DNA of 64,000 nucleotides from NCBI RefSeq assembly GCF_024868665.1, contig NC_079901.1, forward strand, positions 3,748,049 to 3,812,048, read 5' to 3'. The position numbers and the translations under genes are program-made. Position 1 is the stretch's first letter. Each line of letters starts with the position of its first letter. The stretch is from Triplophysa rosa. Its lineage: Eukaryota; Chordata; Actinopteri; Cypriniformes; Nemacheilidae. A model generated the notes under the pieces. The model was not told the DNA's origin. It made no database searches and worked only from the letters and a program-made list of their open reading frames with translations. Below, piece after piece: positions 32,640 through 43,925 of the stretch.

Positions 32640-33290
32640 ATATGTGTTTCCTAATATTTTCCTAGTAAGGTGAACACTAATATGTTAATGTAATTAAGGA
32701 TTTTAAGTATGTTCATAAAAATACAAGCATACTTCAACTAGTTGACTACCTAGAATTTACCTTAAAGTGTACTTACAAATGTACAAGTATTGATCTAGTT
32801 AACTATCAGTATATCTGCAAGTTCACTTAAAGGCTTACAAGCATACTTAAAATAAATAAGTAGTTTACTGAGAGTAAACTTTAAAGTGTACTTTCATAAA
32901 TGACAACTGTGCTACAAGTAATAAACTAGTAAACTACCAGTACACCTAAAGAGAACCTATACAAGTACACTTGTGCAATATAAAAACTACTTAACTAATA
33001 GATTAGGAGTAAACTTTAAAGTGTACTTTCATAGACTAAATGTGCTAAAAGTATTGAACTAGTAAACTATTAGTATACCAACAAGAGTTGTAGTACAAAT
33101 GAAAACTCAATTGTAAACTTGTTACTCTAACACTTAAAGAACACTTAAAAGTAGACTTTTATAAACAAAAAAGTGGGCCAATTTAGTCCCAAGCTGTATT
33201 CAAATGGTACACTTTCAAAGATAACTACTAGTCCATTTATAAAGTATACAAAAAAATGAACTTCAAGTACTTCTTTTTGATAAGGATCCC
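32640..33290. repeat. Tandem-repeat-rich element, ~120-135-bp units
   Basis: The word AGTAAACTTTAAAGTGTACT starts at 32873 and 33008 (period 135), with a more diverged unit from about 32752. Units are built of AAGTGTACTT/AGTATACTT-type words. The 3' edge reads CTTCAAGTACTTCTTTTTGA at about 33262. A similar word composition recurs at 56.95-57.1 kb. Class unknown. Confidence 0.75.
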
Positions 33291-33372
33291 TTACTCACAA
33301 TTTTTCCAATTTTTAGCTCACAAAATTTGGTTTTACATTAATGCATTTTGCAAACACTTGGATAAATGACTT

Positions 33373-33690
33373 ACACTTTTAAAAATAAAGGTGCTAAACA
33401 GGACAATGGAAGTAGCATTTGTGGCTTCATGGTTTCTTATGGAAGTAGCATTTTTGGCTTCATGGTGTCATAAAGATTATTTAACGTTCGCAGAACCTTT
33501 CTTTTTCACACAAGGTTCTTTGTAGTGGATAAAAAATATTTTTTAAATTATTATTTTATTATTATTACTTAACTTAAGAAATTATTATCTTAAGAACCTT
33601 TGACTGAATGGCTCTTTGGGGAACCACACATAGCTTTTCTATGGCATCACTGTGAAGAACCTTTTTTGGCACATTTATTTTTAAGAGTAT
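33373..33690. mobile_element. Small TIR element / MITE
   Basis: Left ACACTTTTAAAAATAAAGGTGC and the rc of the right end ATACTCTTAAAAATAAATGTGC form imperfect TIRs of about 22 bp. The inner GAACCTTT/AAAGGTTCT words are typical of an abundant fish MITE. Near 33400-33460 a GGAAGTAGCATTT..GGCTTCATGG unit is tandemly duplicated. Confidence 0.7.
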
Positions 33691-33797
33691 ATGCATTCTG
33701 GTTATACATTTTGTATGTATGTGTTTCCTGGGATCAAACCCATGACCTTTGTGCTGCTAACGCAGTGCTCATACCCACTGAGATACAGGAATCCCAA
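33691..33797 (-). mobile_element. tRNA-derived SINE, minus strand
   Basis: The minus strand has a tRNA-like head: TATCTCAGTGGG (box A, 33774-33785) followed 34 bases later by GGTTTGATCC (box B, 33731-33740), with GCACTGCGTTAGCAGCAC between them. A short tail TACATACAAAATGTATAACC follows. It matches the common cyprinid tRNA-head SINE type. The 3' LINE-like tail is missing. Confidence 0.75.
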
Positions 33798-36700
33798 ACT
33801 ATCATCCAGATTAAACTGCACTATGCACATGCGACATGTACTACCGTTTGGTAGTATTAGAATTAGACTTTTAAGTGGAATGGCATGAATAAAAATAATA
33901 TAAGTATAGACATTACCAGCACACCATCTTAATAAAAAAATTAAAAAAAAAAAAGACAATGGTGTATTTACTCATTTGAGACGCACCTTGAACAGCTCAC
34001 CTTCTTAAAAATACTACCGCCAGCAGTGCAGTGGGCACAACGATTTATGTGGTAAGTGATCTGACCATAATCGATTTAAACTGTCAGCACTAACTGGACA
34101 TCAACCTTGGTATCATATCATGTGCAGGTTTTGTAATTCAAGTGACCGCAGTCTCATCTTGCTGGTCACCTCTAATCAGACCTGTAACACATGACCCTAA
34201 TGCACTATACGAAAATAGTTTTGTGCTTATTTCCTTACTCAAAGTGTTGTCGTATCTCACAATGTCATATTTGTTTTATAAAAAACAATTAATCCACATT
34301 GTAAAATATTATTCTGAAGGGTGGTAAATACAACCCATTATAATCAGTCAGAATGGGAACATCTTACCCACATTTGTTTAGAGTACTCATGTAAACTTTA
34401 AAAAAACGTAAAATATACCCAAAATTTGGTTCTGAAGGGGGTAAAAACAATACACTAAACTTAAGGATATTCGTTATAGTAAAATGTATAAAAATTAGTA
34501 CATACTACCTATTTGTTAACATTAATACATTAATAATGACAACATAAAAATATCATCCCTGGAAATGCATCAACTTCAAGGTGAGAATCAAGGGATTCAA
34601 ATCATCGTCTTCCATTTTACTGGTGTGGGACGTGAAAGTGTCGAGGTAAATTTTGTTTAACATGTTGATATTATTATAAATGCAAATGTTAAGTAATTTA
34701 ATTGTTATATCCAAGATTTGTAATTGGCGCGCTTCTGTGTTGTGTTGTCCGCGCCTCAGCCTGACAGCATGACAGTGCGAGTTGCTCAGCCGACACAACA
34801 AAAGACGTTAGAAACGCATTAGAACCCATTATAATTTGTTATTTTGTCCACACTGGATGCTGCGCGGTGCACGTCCGGTGTAGACACAGTGTAATGGTGG
34901 ATTCACGCAGTGATATGACACATCAGAAGACCGCAAGGAGCATTCACGTAGCAGTTTTGACCAAGATAAATTAACTTCAGACCTGAAACAGTATTACAGG
35001 TGTTTTATCTTATTAGAAATTATTTAATGAAACGTTTGTTTCTTGTTCAATAAAAATTAAATGATTCGATCTTCTGTGTCTGTGGTAAATTCAACCTTCT
35101 CTAAATAAGTAATAATAAATAAAGTTTAATTATTATTTTGGATTATTTATTATTAATAATAATTAAGTAAATTAATGTTCCCTTCTGTCAAAGGGTTGAA
35201 ATTACTCAATTTCATTAAGTAATTAGTTGTGTAATGTATTAGGTAGACTTTACCCAATTTAGTGTGTTATAGCTTATAAATGTAGATACTCTTTGCTCAG
35301 AGATATAGGGTAGAAAGTACTCTTAACAAAGTTAAAACTAATTGTTACTATAGGTTATAGGTCGTTTTTTACAGTGCAACTTCACAAGCATACAATTTTG
35401 TAATCACACAGCAATTATGAAAATCGTGTTGTGTTTATTTCCTAATTCAAAATGTGTAGTGGTATGTCTCACAATGTCGTCTGGTTTATAAAAAAAAACA
35501 ATTAAATCCAATTTCACAAGTCTACAATTTTCCTGTCATTACACAACAATTACGAAAATAGTGTTGTGCATATTTCCTAACTCGAAAGTCTGTATCTCAC
35601 AATGTCATCTAATGTAAAACGGGTTGAAAAATACAGTGAGTTATCAACAATTCATAATTTTTCTTTGGCAGCACAAAAATTGTGTGTAGAGGACATAAGC
35701 GTGCTAACCGCTACAGGGCGTTTATGCAAAGTAAATTTACTGTACGTGTATGTTGCTGTTTTTGACAAACAAGTAGCTCAACATTTATCTCCAACTCAGG
35801 GTCCTGCTCTGGGCCTGATTATTTTGGTAATTTTGGCCATTTGATTGCAACAGCCTTCACATTTGCCTGTTGAAAAGAAGAAATGGATGAAACTTCTCAT
35901 GCAGAACATATTCAAGAAGGGCATCTTTGTGAGCCACTCCATGTTCGCAAGAAGTATGGGGCATGATAAAGAGACCCTTTGAAACCCAGACAAGTAAGGC
36001 CTTGGCACAAGTACAAAGGGTTGGGGGTTGGGAAAGGTTTGCAGTGCCACTTTCTGATAAGGACTTGTTTATATGTGGCAATTTGAAAACTAATTGAAAA
36101 TTCCTGGCTGGAAGCTGATGCATATCAAAACAGGATTATTTTAGAAATAATCGCCTGCCACCGTTGGTCAGCAGCTAATCTTCACTTTGTTGGAATTCAA
36201 ATTACTTAGCCGTGTTTACATTGCCACGATAGTGGGGCCTGCGACCAGGGCTACGAAGGGCCTATTTTAAGAGTTAATACATTCCAAACAAAAATAATAT
36301 ATGCCAAGCTGCAATCCTACCACAACATTTTTTTTCTGTATACGTTTCTTCAGTGAAAAATGAGCAGGTTTTAACAAATGAAACTCTCGGCTACTTTGGC
36401 TGACAAAGGAGTACTGGAAGACACCGGCACGTTGAGCTGAGAGGAAATGTTGCTGTTAATATTTGATGTTGCTTGTGTTTTGAAGCGGGGTGCAGTAACT
36501 GTGCATTCTCAGGGCTCCTGGCCCTGCTGTCAGTGTCGCTCTGGCTCATATTGCTGGTGTTTATCACTTCAGCCTATGCTGGCTACAAAGACGACACACT
36601 ATTCCTTTTCTAGAGCTGTCAGTCAGCACAGCAGGGTGCTAACACTTTGCACAGGATGCAGGTATAGTTTTTAAGCAGCAGTGACACAGACACTAATATA

Positions 36701-36840
36701 CACTGAAAAAAATTTGGAGTGAGGTTTACTTAAAGAAAAGCTAGGAAACAATTTTCACTCAGAAAATGTTAGTAAATTTACCATAACTGTCCAAGTAAAG
36801 GCTAAAACAAGTATTAGTAGTGTTAACTAGAAAATCCTAA
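33798..36840. other. AT-rich region with a thrice-repeated ~90-bp segment, no gene
   Basis: A segment containing TTTCCT(T/A)A.TC.AAA and TCTCACAATGTC occurs at 34201-34292, 35406-35506 and 35541-35620, the last two in tandem. The organisation suggests remnants of one dispersed repeat. Open frames such as 35602-35844 and 35796-36123 lack domains. 34720-34920 has a few CpGs and loosely resembles 48740-48860. Confidence 0.5.
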
Positions 36841-36844
36841 TTAA

Positions 36845-37059
36845 AGGCGGGGTGTCCGATTTCTCTTAGCCGTTGTTGATGTTTAAATCACCAAAACAAA
36901 CACACCCCTACCCCCATCTTTCACTTTAGTCAGCGCTCGGCTCGGCTAATGTCCGTCCTGTGCACTGTGCACCTTACTGCTGATTGGCTACAAGGTTGTT
37001 TTGGTACTCGGCCCGACTCAGTTGTCTAAAGCGTAATTCGGAAATCGGTTACCCTGCCT
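36845..37059. mobile_element. TTAA-flanked MITE of a second family (215 bp)
   Basis: Ends AGGCGGGGTGTCCGATTT and rc AGGCAGGGTAACCGATTT, flanked by TTAA at 36841-36844 and 37060-37063. The TTAA target implies piggyBac or Kolobok transposition, but the termini differ from the AGGGGTCATATG family. Confidence 0.85.
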
Positions 37060-37063
37060 TTAA

Positions 37064-37690
37064 GGGTTCAAGCAAATTTGACTCATCCTTCCTTTGTAAA
37101 TTATATTTAAGTAATGCTTCTAAATATACTTAATATTTTTTCAAAAGAGTCCTCCTTGATTTTTAAAAATATTACTTGAAATCAAAAATGAGGTATTAAT
37201 ACTCATAATTTGTTAATAATGGAGTAGTTCACTATAAAAAATTGTGATTATTCACTCACCCACGTCATCAATTAAATTAACTGTTATAAATTATATAACA
37301 GGAACATAACAGCTTGACAGTAAAGTGTTTTTGCAGTATTTTATTAATGCCTCTTAAAGCAACTGTAAATCATTTTTTAATGTAAAGTTTTAATTGTTCA
37401 ATTATGACAGACAGCAATATCATGTTCTAAAATCATTACCGTCTTCATGTTTGTAGTGTGTCCCAGGGGATTAAACATACAATATAAATTGCAGACCTTG
37501 TGTAGTTCCACAACTGATAACATAAAACATGTATACCTGAAAGACAATACAACATTTACTGTATATGTCATAACATTTAATGATGATTTAACTTGAGACA
37601 GGGAAGTTCAAGGATTTCATTAATGTTGGATTTCTCTCTAAATTAAGTATGACAGGTGAGAATTAAGTGATATAGAGCATATGCTTTATC
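37064..37690. other. No feature recognised
   Basis: AT-rich; no coding or repeat structure supported. Confidence 0.4.
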
Positions 37691-37980
37691 TCGCCATGCC
37701 ATTACCAGAGCGTGTTACCTGTCACTCTACTAGGGCTGTCTCGTCATCCTGGGCCGCACTACGGGGAGTTTATTTGGAAGATATCTGCGCTTCTGCTACC
37801 TGGTCTTCACCATGTACCTTTGCTTGTTTTTACAAGGTTAATGTGGCTGCTTCCCATGCCATGAATTTTGCAGTCCTTCAAGAGCAGCTGCTCTTGTGTA
37901 TTGTCTGCACACAAACACACACCGTGACCGCACATGCGCATGGATATCCCACATACACCGAGCATACTTCGGCCACGTGA
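37681..37980 (+). pseudogene. DIRS tyrosine-recombinase C-terminal fragment
   Basis: Reads CHSTRAVSSSWAALRGVY followed by LEDICASATWSSPCTFACFYK. This aligns with the C-terminus of DIRS1-type tyrosine recombinases: an HSTR box containing the catalytic H-x-x-R, SSWA..RG..L.DIC..A.W..P.TFA, and the tyrosine in the CFYK segment. It keeps the His that both DIRS copies at 41 and 58.6 kb have lost (they read LSTR). It has no ITR or RT nearby, so it is an orphan fragment of a different DIRS lineage, possibly 5' and 3' truncated by recombination. Confidence 0.75.
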
Positions 37981-38879
37981 TAACATTATTCAGGGAGGTA
38001 AAGTGACAAGCAGCTAGAGCCTATGATTCGCTATTAACTCCCAAAATATACAGAGATAAAACAACGCAAGAATCGATAACAGTATCGTTTGTCCTAAAGC
38101 TTATCAATTATCTGGTATCGTCCAAAAATATACTGTTTCTCCGTCCCCATCCATAGTTTTAAGTAAAATGTATCTGAACATCAAAAACAGTGACAGGCAT
38201 TTCACAAAAATACTATTATTCAATGTTTAAATCCAAATATTAAAAAACTGATAAAAAACAGACGAAACAAAGGTAAACAAATAATACAATTCTGACCCAT
38301 TAAACCATCTTCAGGTTTCCTCTGGTAACCGTTACCTATGGAACAGATGTCAGGGATCTTAATGTCACAATTAGATTATTTGTCATTAATAATATAAATG
38401 AACTTGTTGACCTTAATGCATTGATGTCGTCATTGTTACGATGCATCATTTCTGCGCTGACGCTCGATTCACACATACTCTGTGTGCAGTGCGTATGCGG
38501 TGCGCATTTCTTCACGTGCCCATGTTAACGGATTAGATCATTCACACAGCACGCGGATGCGGTGCGGTCTGTCCGTCCGTTGCAGATGCGGTGCGGTACG
38601 TCAGTGCAGCAATCATTTACGCATCAAGTCTATTTTTGCTGTACAGCACGGACTGTTTTAAAGTGATAGCACACGTATCATGCTCAAAATGAACACGAAT
38701 TGACACAGAAATTCAGTAATTTCACCATAAATACATATAAATGAAGTTTACTACCTTTTTTATTTATGTTATTTGTCTAATTAAGCAATAAAAGACGATT
38801 AAAATGTTGTGTAGTACAAATATTCTACAGTGTTTATAATGCGTGAGGAAGGTGCTTCTATGCAGATAGTGACAAGCAG

Positions 38880-39074
38880 GTGGTCCAGAAAGTACAAGAT
38901 GGCAGCGCGATGGATGACACACTAATTATTGAGGTAGAGAAATACAAAGTGATTTATGACCCCCAGGACTTTTATAAAGACATGAATGCTAAAGAAAAGG
39001 CATGGGAGGCAGTTTCATCGGCCACTAGAATGGATGGTTCAAGAAGTTATTTTGAAACTCTTTTAATAGGCTAG
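38880..39074 (+). CDS. MADF (Myb/SANT-like) protein fragment of Harbinger type
   Basis: A 64-codon frame with MDDTLIIEVEKYKVIYDPQD followed by FYKDMNAKEKAWEAVSSATRM. It fits the MADF pattern: an N-terminal acidic/hydrophobic helix (L-I-x-x-V), a short Y-D linker, then F/Y..D...K..AW..I. Zebrafish-type Harbinger elements encode such a Myb-like protein beside their transposase, and it helps the transposase reach nucleus and DNA (family knowledge). Here the protein ends at a stop soon after the first half of the domain, so the second half is missing or in another exon. The likely start is the internal ATG of MDDTL rather than the first ATG. Confidence 0.6.
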   Translation: MVQKVQDGSAMDDTLIIEVEKYKVIYDPQDFYKDMNAKEKAWEAVSSATRMDGSRSYFETLLIG

Positions 39075-39278
39075 GCTCATACAACTTCACATAAGCATCA
39101 AGTGTTTTGAAGTACCATCCTAACATCAAAACTACAGATAAATTATAATTTAGATAGTACGTTCTTTTCAGCTATTGTGTTTAGTCCTGAAAAGGTTTAT
39201 AATTTACACTCTACACTCAAAGTCATGTTTTTTAATCTGGATACACCATGGACGTTTACGGTGGATGCTGTTATATAC

Positions 39279-39303
39279 GTATATATATATATATATATAT
39301 ATA
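39279..39303. repeat. (TA)n microsatellite
   Basis: A run of TA dinucleotides inside the Harbinger-like element. Confidence 0.95.
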
Positions 39304-40002
39304 CGTCAACCACTCACACTAAACATAAAACAGAGAATCACAATGATGAAAATAGCGTTTCATAAACCCTTTTTAAAAATTTACGTTTCGATCAATCATA
39401 TATCGGAAATACCCATTGTTACCTGTTGACTGAATCGCACAGAAGACGCTGACCGCTAGCGCACTACAAACGTAGTATGTGTGGAAGCACAATGGTGCAT
39501 GACGGATCTGTACTGCATACGTGTTGCTCTACACACCGCATACGCACTGCACACGGAGTATGTGTGAATCGGCCATGAGTCTATTTTCCCTACACGCTGC
39601 TCCGCCTACGCGCTGCTCCGCTTACGCACTGCTTACGCGTGTGGTGTGAAACAGGAGTTAGTTCTGTAAAACAGCAAAACCAATGGTACTCACATCCTAT
39701 GTGAATCAAAGCAACATCGGCATCAATTTTTAGACCATCTTGCTATCCAAATTCTCCAAAGCTGGAATCCTGGCTACAGCACGGTTAAACTTCTGGAGAA
39801 AGTAACATCACCAGGCACGTTGAGCAATGAATCAACTTCTACTGTCGAGTGCCAGGCTGCTATTAGCAACATGTTATGTTTTATCAGACTAGTTTTTGCT
39901 GCTCTAACGCTGTTATATTTGTTAAATGATGAAGAAATCATCATAGAAATGTGCAGAAGCACTAGTTAAGATATACACAGCAAAATTGCCATTGTGAAAG
40001 GA

Positions 40003-40300
40003 ACACCCATGTCACATTTAACACCGGAAAAGTGTCTATATGTGTCCACACTATGGGGTGTAAATGTTACACTTTTGATAGTGTTAACTTTTTTACACCC
40101 AATTAATGTAACTTTAACACCCAATTCATGTAACTTTAACACCAAGTGTTGTTAAATGTAAAACCACCTCAACACTATTCAGTGTTATTTTTGCACTACA
40201 CTGGTGTTAGCTTACAAATACAATGTTAAAAATGAACACTCCTCTTTTACATCAACACCAGTGTAATGTAAATTCAACAATGGTGAGTGTTCAAAATACT
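40003..40300. repeat. Subterminal AACACC/GTGTTA-rich repeat array
   Basis: More than ten GTGTTA/TAACAC words in both orientations, including two near-identical ATGTAACTTTAACACC units at about 40106-40141. Similar words appear next to the other candidate end (52190-52250). Confidence 0.75.
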
Positions 40301-41011
40301 AATTATTGGCAGTACGTTCGTTGATTTGAATAGTATTTCTGTTAATACTCAAGTGATTGCAAAAACGACAAATGTTAGCACGTACTGCAAAACCTCTTTT
40401 TATTGAAGTACACCAGATTTAACATTCACAATCAAATACATAATTTACTGCATATTAAAAAAAACTACAATATCTCAATCGCCTATCACAATAATATAAA
40501 CATTGTCCATCAGGTCTATTATCATACGCTCAAAAAAGAAAATGGTAAAAATAGTAACCACCTCAATACATACTTACTGTAAATACACTGCAGTTACGAT
40601 ACTGAATAAAAATGCTTGCTTATTCTTTACAAGAAAACCGATCATCTTACAGAAATCAGACATTTCATTTTCAACAGCAAAGCAAACATTATTCAGGTAT
40701 TCAGTTCCATAGTTTTCAACCCAACATATAGTAGAAAAAGATGACACACACACAGTTTTAGTTAAATCTATATCTTCCAGACTGCAATCTGAGATTTCAT
40801 TAACAGGTCCAAACTAAAATCTTTTAAAATGAAAACTCAAACAATAATCTATACCCTGTTAATACAGTAAAGAATACAATGTTCAGTGAGTATTAGACAA
40901 GGCCTAAATAGCATTTAGGCCAAGAAGAATTAAGAACAGGGTCATTGCATGATCATGAGGATGACAAGTTCTTCCATTGCACTAAATATTCTGAAATAAG
41001 GTTTAACCTCA

Positions 41012-41195
41012 GTTCCCTTTCTGTCGGTCTCTCGACGTTGTGTCGAACCGACAGATGGGGTTCGTCCCTGAGAACCAATCGCTTCCGACTTCTTAGAAAA
41101 GGCCAATGAAAATTGGCGAATGAAATTTGCATGCCTGACTCCGCCCCCGGATATCCGAGTATAAAAGGGAGACGGCATGCCTCATTCATTCACCT
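41012..41195 (+). repeat. DIRS copy 1, left inverted terminal repeat
   Basis: Begins GTTCCCTTTCTGTCGGTCTC. Its distal part is mirrored at 45789-45930 and its first 49 bases are mirrored at 45620-45668. TATAAAAG at 41160 followed by CATTCATTCACC suggests the promoter and leader of the element lie in this repeat. Confidence 0.93.
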
Positions 41196-41366
41196 TTTGT
41201 TCTTCGGAGCCTTCGCTCATGATCAACAGACTTCGCTACAAGACTGCCGGCTCAACGACGTGGTGCAGCGGACTGTCCCTTCCTGCAGAGACTTCCCCTG
41301 GGCGTCTCGGAGGTTCCAGAAGTGTTCGAGTTTTTTCTCTAAAAGAGCAAATTTCTCCAGCGTGGC

Positions 41367-42650
41367 ATGTCCCGCTGTTCTCGTGGGTGCAACACACTCA
41401 TCGAGGAGGGGGACGGACACGATGTCTGCTTCCAGTATGCTGGGGCAGATGTTGTGGATACGTCCTGCCCGCACTGCGGGCGGTTGACGATTCAGACGTT
41501 GCGTCACGGGTGGCTGTGTTCCCACGGGCTCCAAGCCGCACTCACCCTCAGTGCCGTGTTCCCCCGGAAGTGCATGAGGAACCTAGTACGACCTGGAACG
41601 CCCCCTTCGGCGCGTACACGTCAACTAGTTCCATCACCCTTTCTTCCCTCGATGGTGGGGCAGCTAGAGGATACGTCGATGTCCCCCAGGGGCTCGACCT
41701 AGACTCCCGTCCAAAGCACGTAGGCTTTTCGGCATCTGAGGTGTCGAGAGCTTACTCTGCTGCGGGCCAAGCTGTCCCCTCTCTCCATGCTATGGCCTTC
41801 CTGCAGGCCAATGCGTGGAGAGAGCTCCATGAGGGTAAGACCGACCCAGCGCTTATGCAGGAACTCCGCGGCTTCACCGACCTCGCTCTCGTGCAAACAA
41901 GGTGATCGCGCGGGCCCTGGGTCGGGCGATGTCCACACTTGTGGTCCAGGAGAAACACCTCTGGCTGAACCTTGCACAGGTGAGTAACACTGAGAAAGTC
42001 CGCTTTCTCGATGCACCCATCTCGCAAGGGGGGGCTGTTTGGTGATACTGTCGAGTTCGACAGTTAGGGAGCAGACAGAGGATATCAAGTATGTCCTCCC
42101 CAGCCGCGACTCGACCGCCCTCTGGCCGCCGAGATCCCGTGCACCGTCTGCTTCCCAGCAACCCTGGTGAGACCACCACCCCGTCAGCAGCCGCGGCGAA
42201 AGCCAAAGCGGCGCTCATGGGAAGACCCCAGGGAGATCGAGAATACCTTTCTAAAAGTTTTCTCCCTCTCTGGGCGTTTATCACAGCCGCTCTCACCCTC
42301 TACACGATGGTGTTCGGCAACTCGACGTTGCGGCAAGACCCAATGTCGAGGATAATCATCAGCCTAAGCACTCTCATTCGATGGTGCGTTGTGCTACATC
42401 ATCGCCAGACAGGTAAAACTGCAGAGCCGATCTCCTCCCCGGGGGTCCCCCCCACGGCGAGGGATCCGTACTGCCAGCCATCGAACCACCCCCGGGAGGT
42501 CGATGAAGCAGAACGTACCCCTAGCCTCCCTGTCGGTCCCTGGGAGTCTGACAGGAGCTTCCCACACCGTCACGGTGACTACGGGATACGGTCCGTCTCG
42601 GCTACGCGATCCAACTCCCCGGACACCCGCCCAAGTTTCGGGGCATCCTC
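41367..42650 (+). pseudogene. DIRS copy 1 gag-like region, frameshifted
   Basis: It starts MSRCSRGCNTLIEEGDGHDV with CPHCGRLTIQTLRHGWLCSH, a Cys/His-rich N-terminus usual for DIRS gag in fish. It continues in other frames through HVGFSASEVSRAYSAAGQ, HAMAFLQANAWRELHEG and a C-terminal Pro/Arg-rich part. About 430 bp present in copy 2 (59149-59583) are deleted near 41527, with a short microhomology. Nucleic-acid binding for particle assembly is the family role. At least four frame breaks, so not functional. Confidence 0.7.
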
Positions 42651-42659
42651 TTAACCTCA

Positions 42660-43340
42660 GCAGAGGCAAGGATGCCCCGTGCTTCGGGCCGAGGTCGCCA
42701 CCCCTCTGGTGAGGAAGCGATCGTGCTCGTCCCTCTAGCCGAGATGTTCAACGGGTTTTACAGCCCGTACTTCATCGTCCCCAAAAGAGCGGGGGTCGCT
42801 AGATCTGCGTACCCTGAACAGGCACCTACTCAAGCTGCCGTTCAGGATGCTCACGCAGAAGCGCATCCTGGCATCTATCAGATGTCAAGATGGATTCATG
42901 GCAATCGACCTGAAGGACGCTTACTCTCATGTCTCATTCTCCCTCATCATCTCCCGTTCCTACGGTTCGCTTTCGAGGGTCAGGCATATTAGTACAGAGT
43001 CCTCCCCTTCGGTCTGTCCCTGTCCCCACGAGTCTTCACGAAGATCGTGGAAGCCGCCCTCACTCCCCTCGGGGAGAGAGGTGTGCGGGTACTAAACTAT
43101 CTCGACAACTGGCTCATTTGACACACTCGTGAGATCTGTTATGTACACACAGGGACCTAGTACTTCGGCACCTAGATGGATTGGGACCACAGGTCAACCG
43201 AAAAAGAGTAAGCTCTCCTCTGTGCAGAGCATCCTCTTTTTTGGTATGGAACTCAACTCTGTCTCCATTACAGCGCGACTGCGCTCAGTCAGTGCTGAAC
43301 TGCCTGGAATTTTTCAAGCAGTCAGCGGGAGGAGGCTCCT
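42660..43340 (+). pseudogene. DIRS copy 1 reverse transcriptase, inactivated
   Basis: It contains GFYSPYFIVPK, RMLTQKRILASIRCQDGFMA followed by IDLKDAYSHVS (motif A), and then, after a TAG stop at the position of a usual Gln codon, YRVLPFGLSLSPRVFTK (motif B). LNYLDNWLI (motif C) follows, where the catalytic YxDD has become YLDN. A TGA directly after LI also ends the frame. The downstream KKSKLSSVQSILFFGMELNS is the RT connection. DIRS RT is related to Ty3/gypsy RT. The TAG and TGA are shared with copy 2; the D-to-N change is private to this copy. Confidence 0.85.
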
Positions 43341-43579
43341 GGGCACATGGCATCCTCAACGGTGGTGATACCCCTCAGGTTGATGCACATGAGACCGCTC
43401 CAACACTGGCTACAGAGTCGAGTTCCCTGGAGAGCGTGGCACACCGGCAGCAGGCGGATGGTGATTATGCTTTTCTGCCGACGCACCCTAACCCCTTGGT
43501 CTTCAATGACCTTTCTACGGACAGGGGTCCCTCTCGGGCAGGCGAGACGCGTCAGGGTCGACAGGCGCCTCCCTGTAGG

Positions 43580-43925
43580 GTTGGGGTGCCGTGTGCAACG
43601 GGCACGCAGTGTCGGGGCGATGGACGGGCCCCCGCCTGCGCAGGTATATCAAATTGCCTAGAGTTGTTGGATGTGCTACCCGCACTGAAGGGGTTACAAC
43701 CTCTTGTGCAGAACAAGCACGTGCTGGTCTGGTCGGACAGCACAACTGCCGTAGCGTTTTTAACCGCCAGGGTGGCGTTCGCTTACGGCAGCTAACACGA
43801 CTCGCCCGACGCCTCCTCCTGTGGAGTCCGCAGGTGAGCAGATCCCTGCGAGCCACACATATCCCAGGTGACCTGAACCAGACAGCCGATGTGCTCTCTC
43901 GTCAGTTGACGCCTCGCGGAGAGTG
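43580..43925 (+). pseudogene. DIRS copy 1 RNase H domain
   Basis: LELLDVLPALKGLQPLVQNK followed by HVLVWSDSTTAVAFL is the E..(alpha-B)..D core of the DIRS RNase H. In other frames it goes on to NRQGGVR, LTRLARRLLLW, LRATHIPGDLNQTADVLSR and QLTP. The catalytic Glu and Asp are present, but frameshifts separate them from the His/Asp side. It degrades RNA template in intact elements. Confidence 0.75.

Larger units (their letters stand above)
38465..39571. mobile_element. PIF/Harbinger-like element with a MADF gene
   Basis: The 38-bp inverted arms at 38465-38502 and 39534-39571 match at 37 of 38 bases (CGATTCACACATACTCTGTG...). Outside them are more imperfect G/C-rich inverted words, so true ends may lie a little further out. 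The interior encodes a MADF-like protein (38880-39074), the accessory DNA-binding gene of Harbinger elements. No DDE transposase is present. A (TA)n tract is at 39279-39303. Confidence 0.75.

Noticed and set aside
33722..33797. tRNA gene on the minus strand
   Set aside because: Box A and box B are present, but the acceptor stem does not pair convincingly and a SINE body follows, so it is a tRNA-derived SINE.
35602..36123. Overlapping 80-88-codon frames as candidate host exons
   Set aside because: No splice-site and phase support and no family likeness; partly within a thrice-repeated segment.
41177..41905. 242-codon plus-strand open frame and many other long frames on both strands at 41-46 kb and 58.7-64 kb
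   Set aside because: GC-rich DIRS sequence lowers stop frequency in all frames. Only the frames showing DIRS gag, RT, RNase H or recombinase motifs were kept; antisense and alternative frames have no domain likeness.
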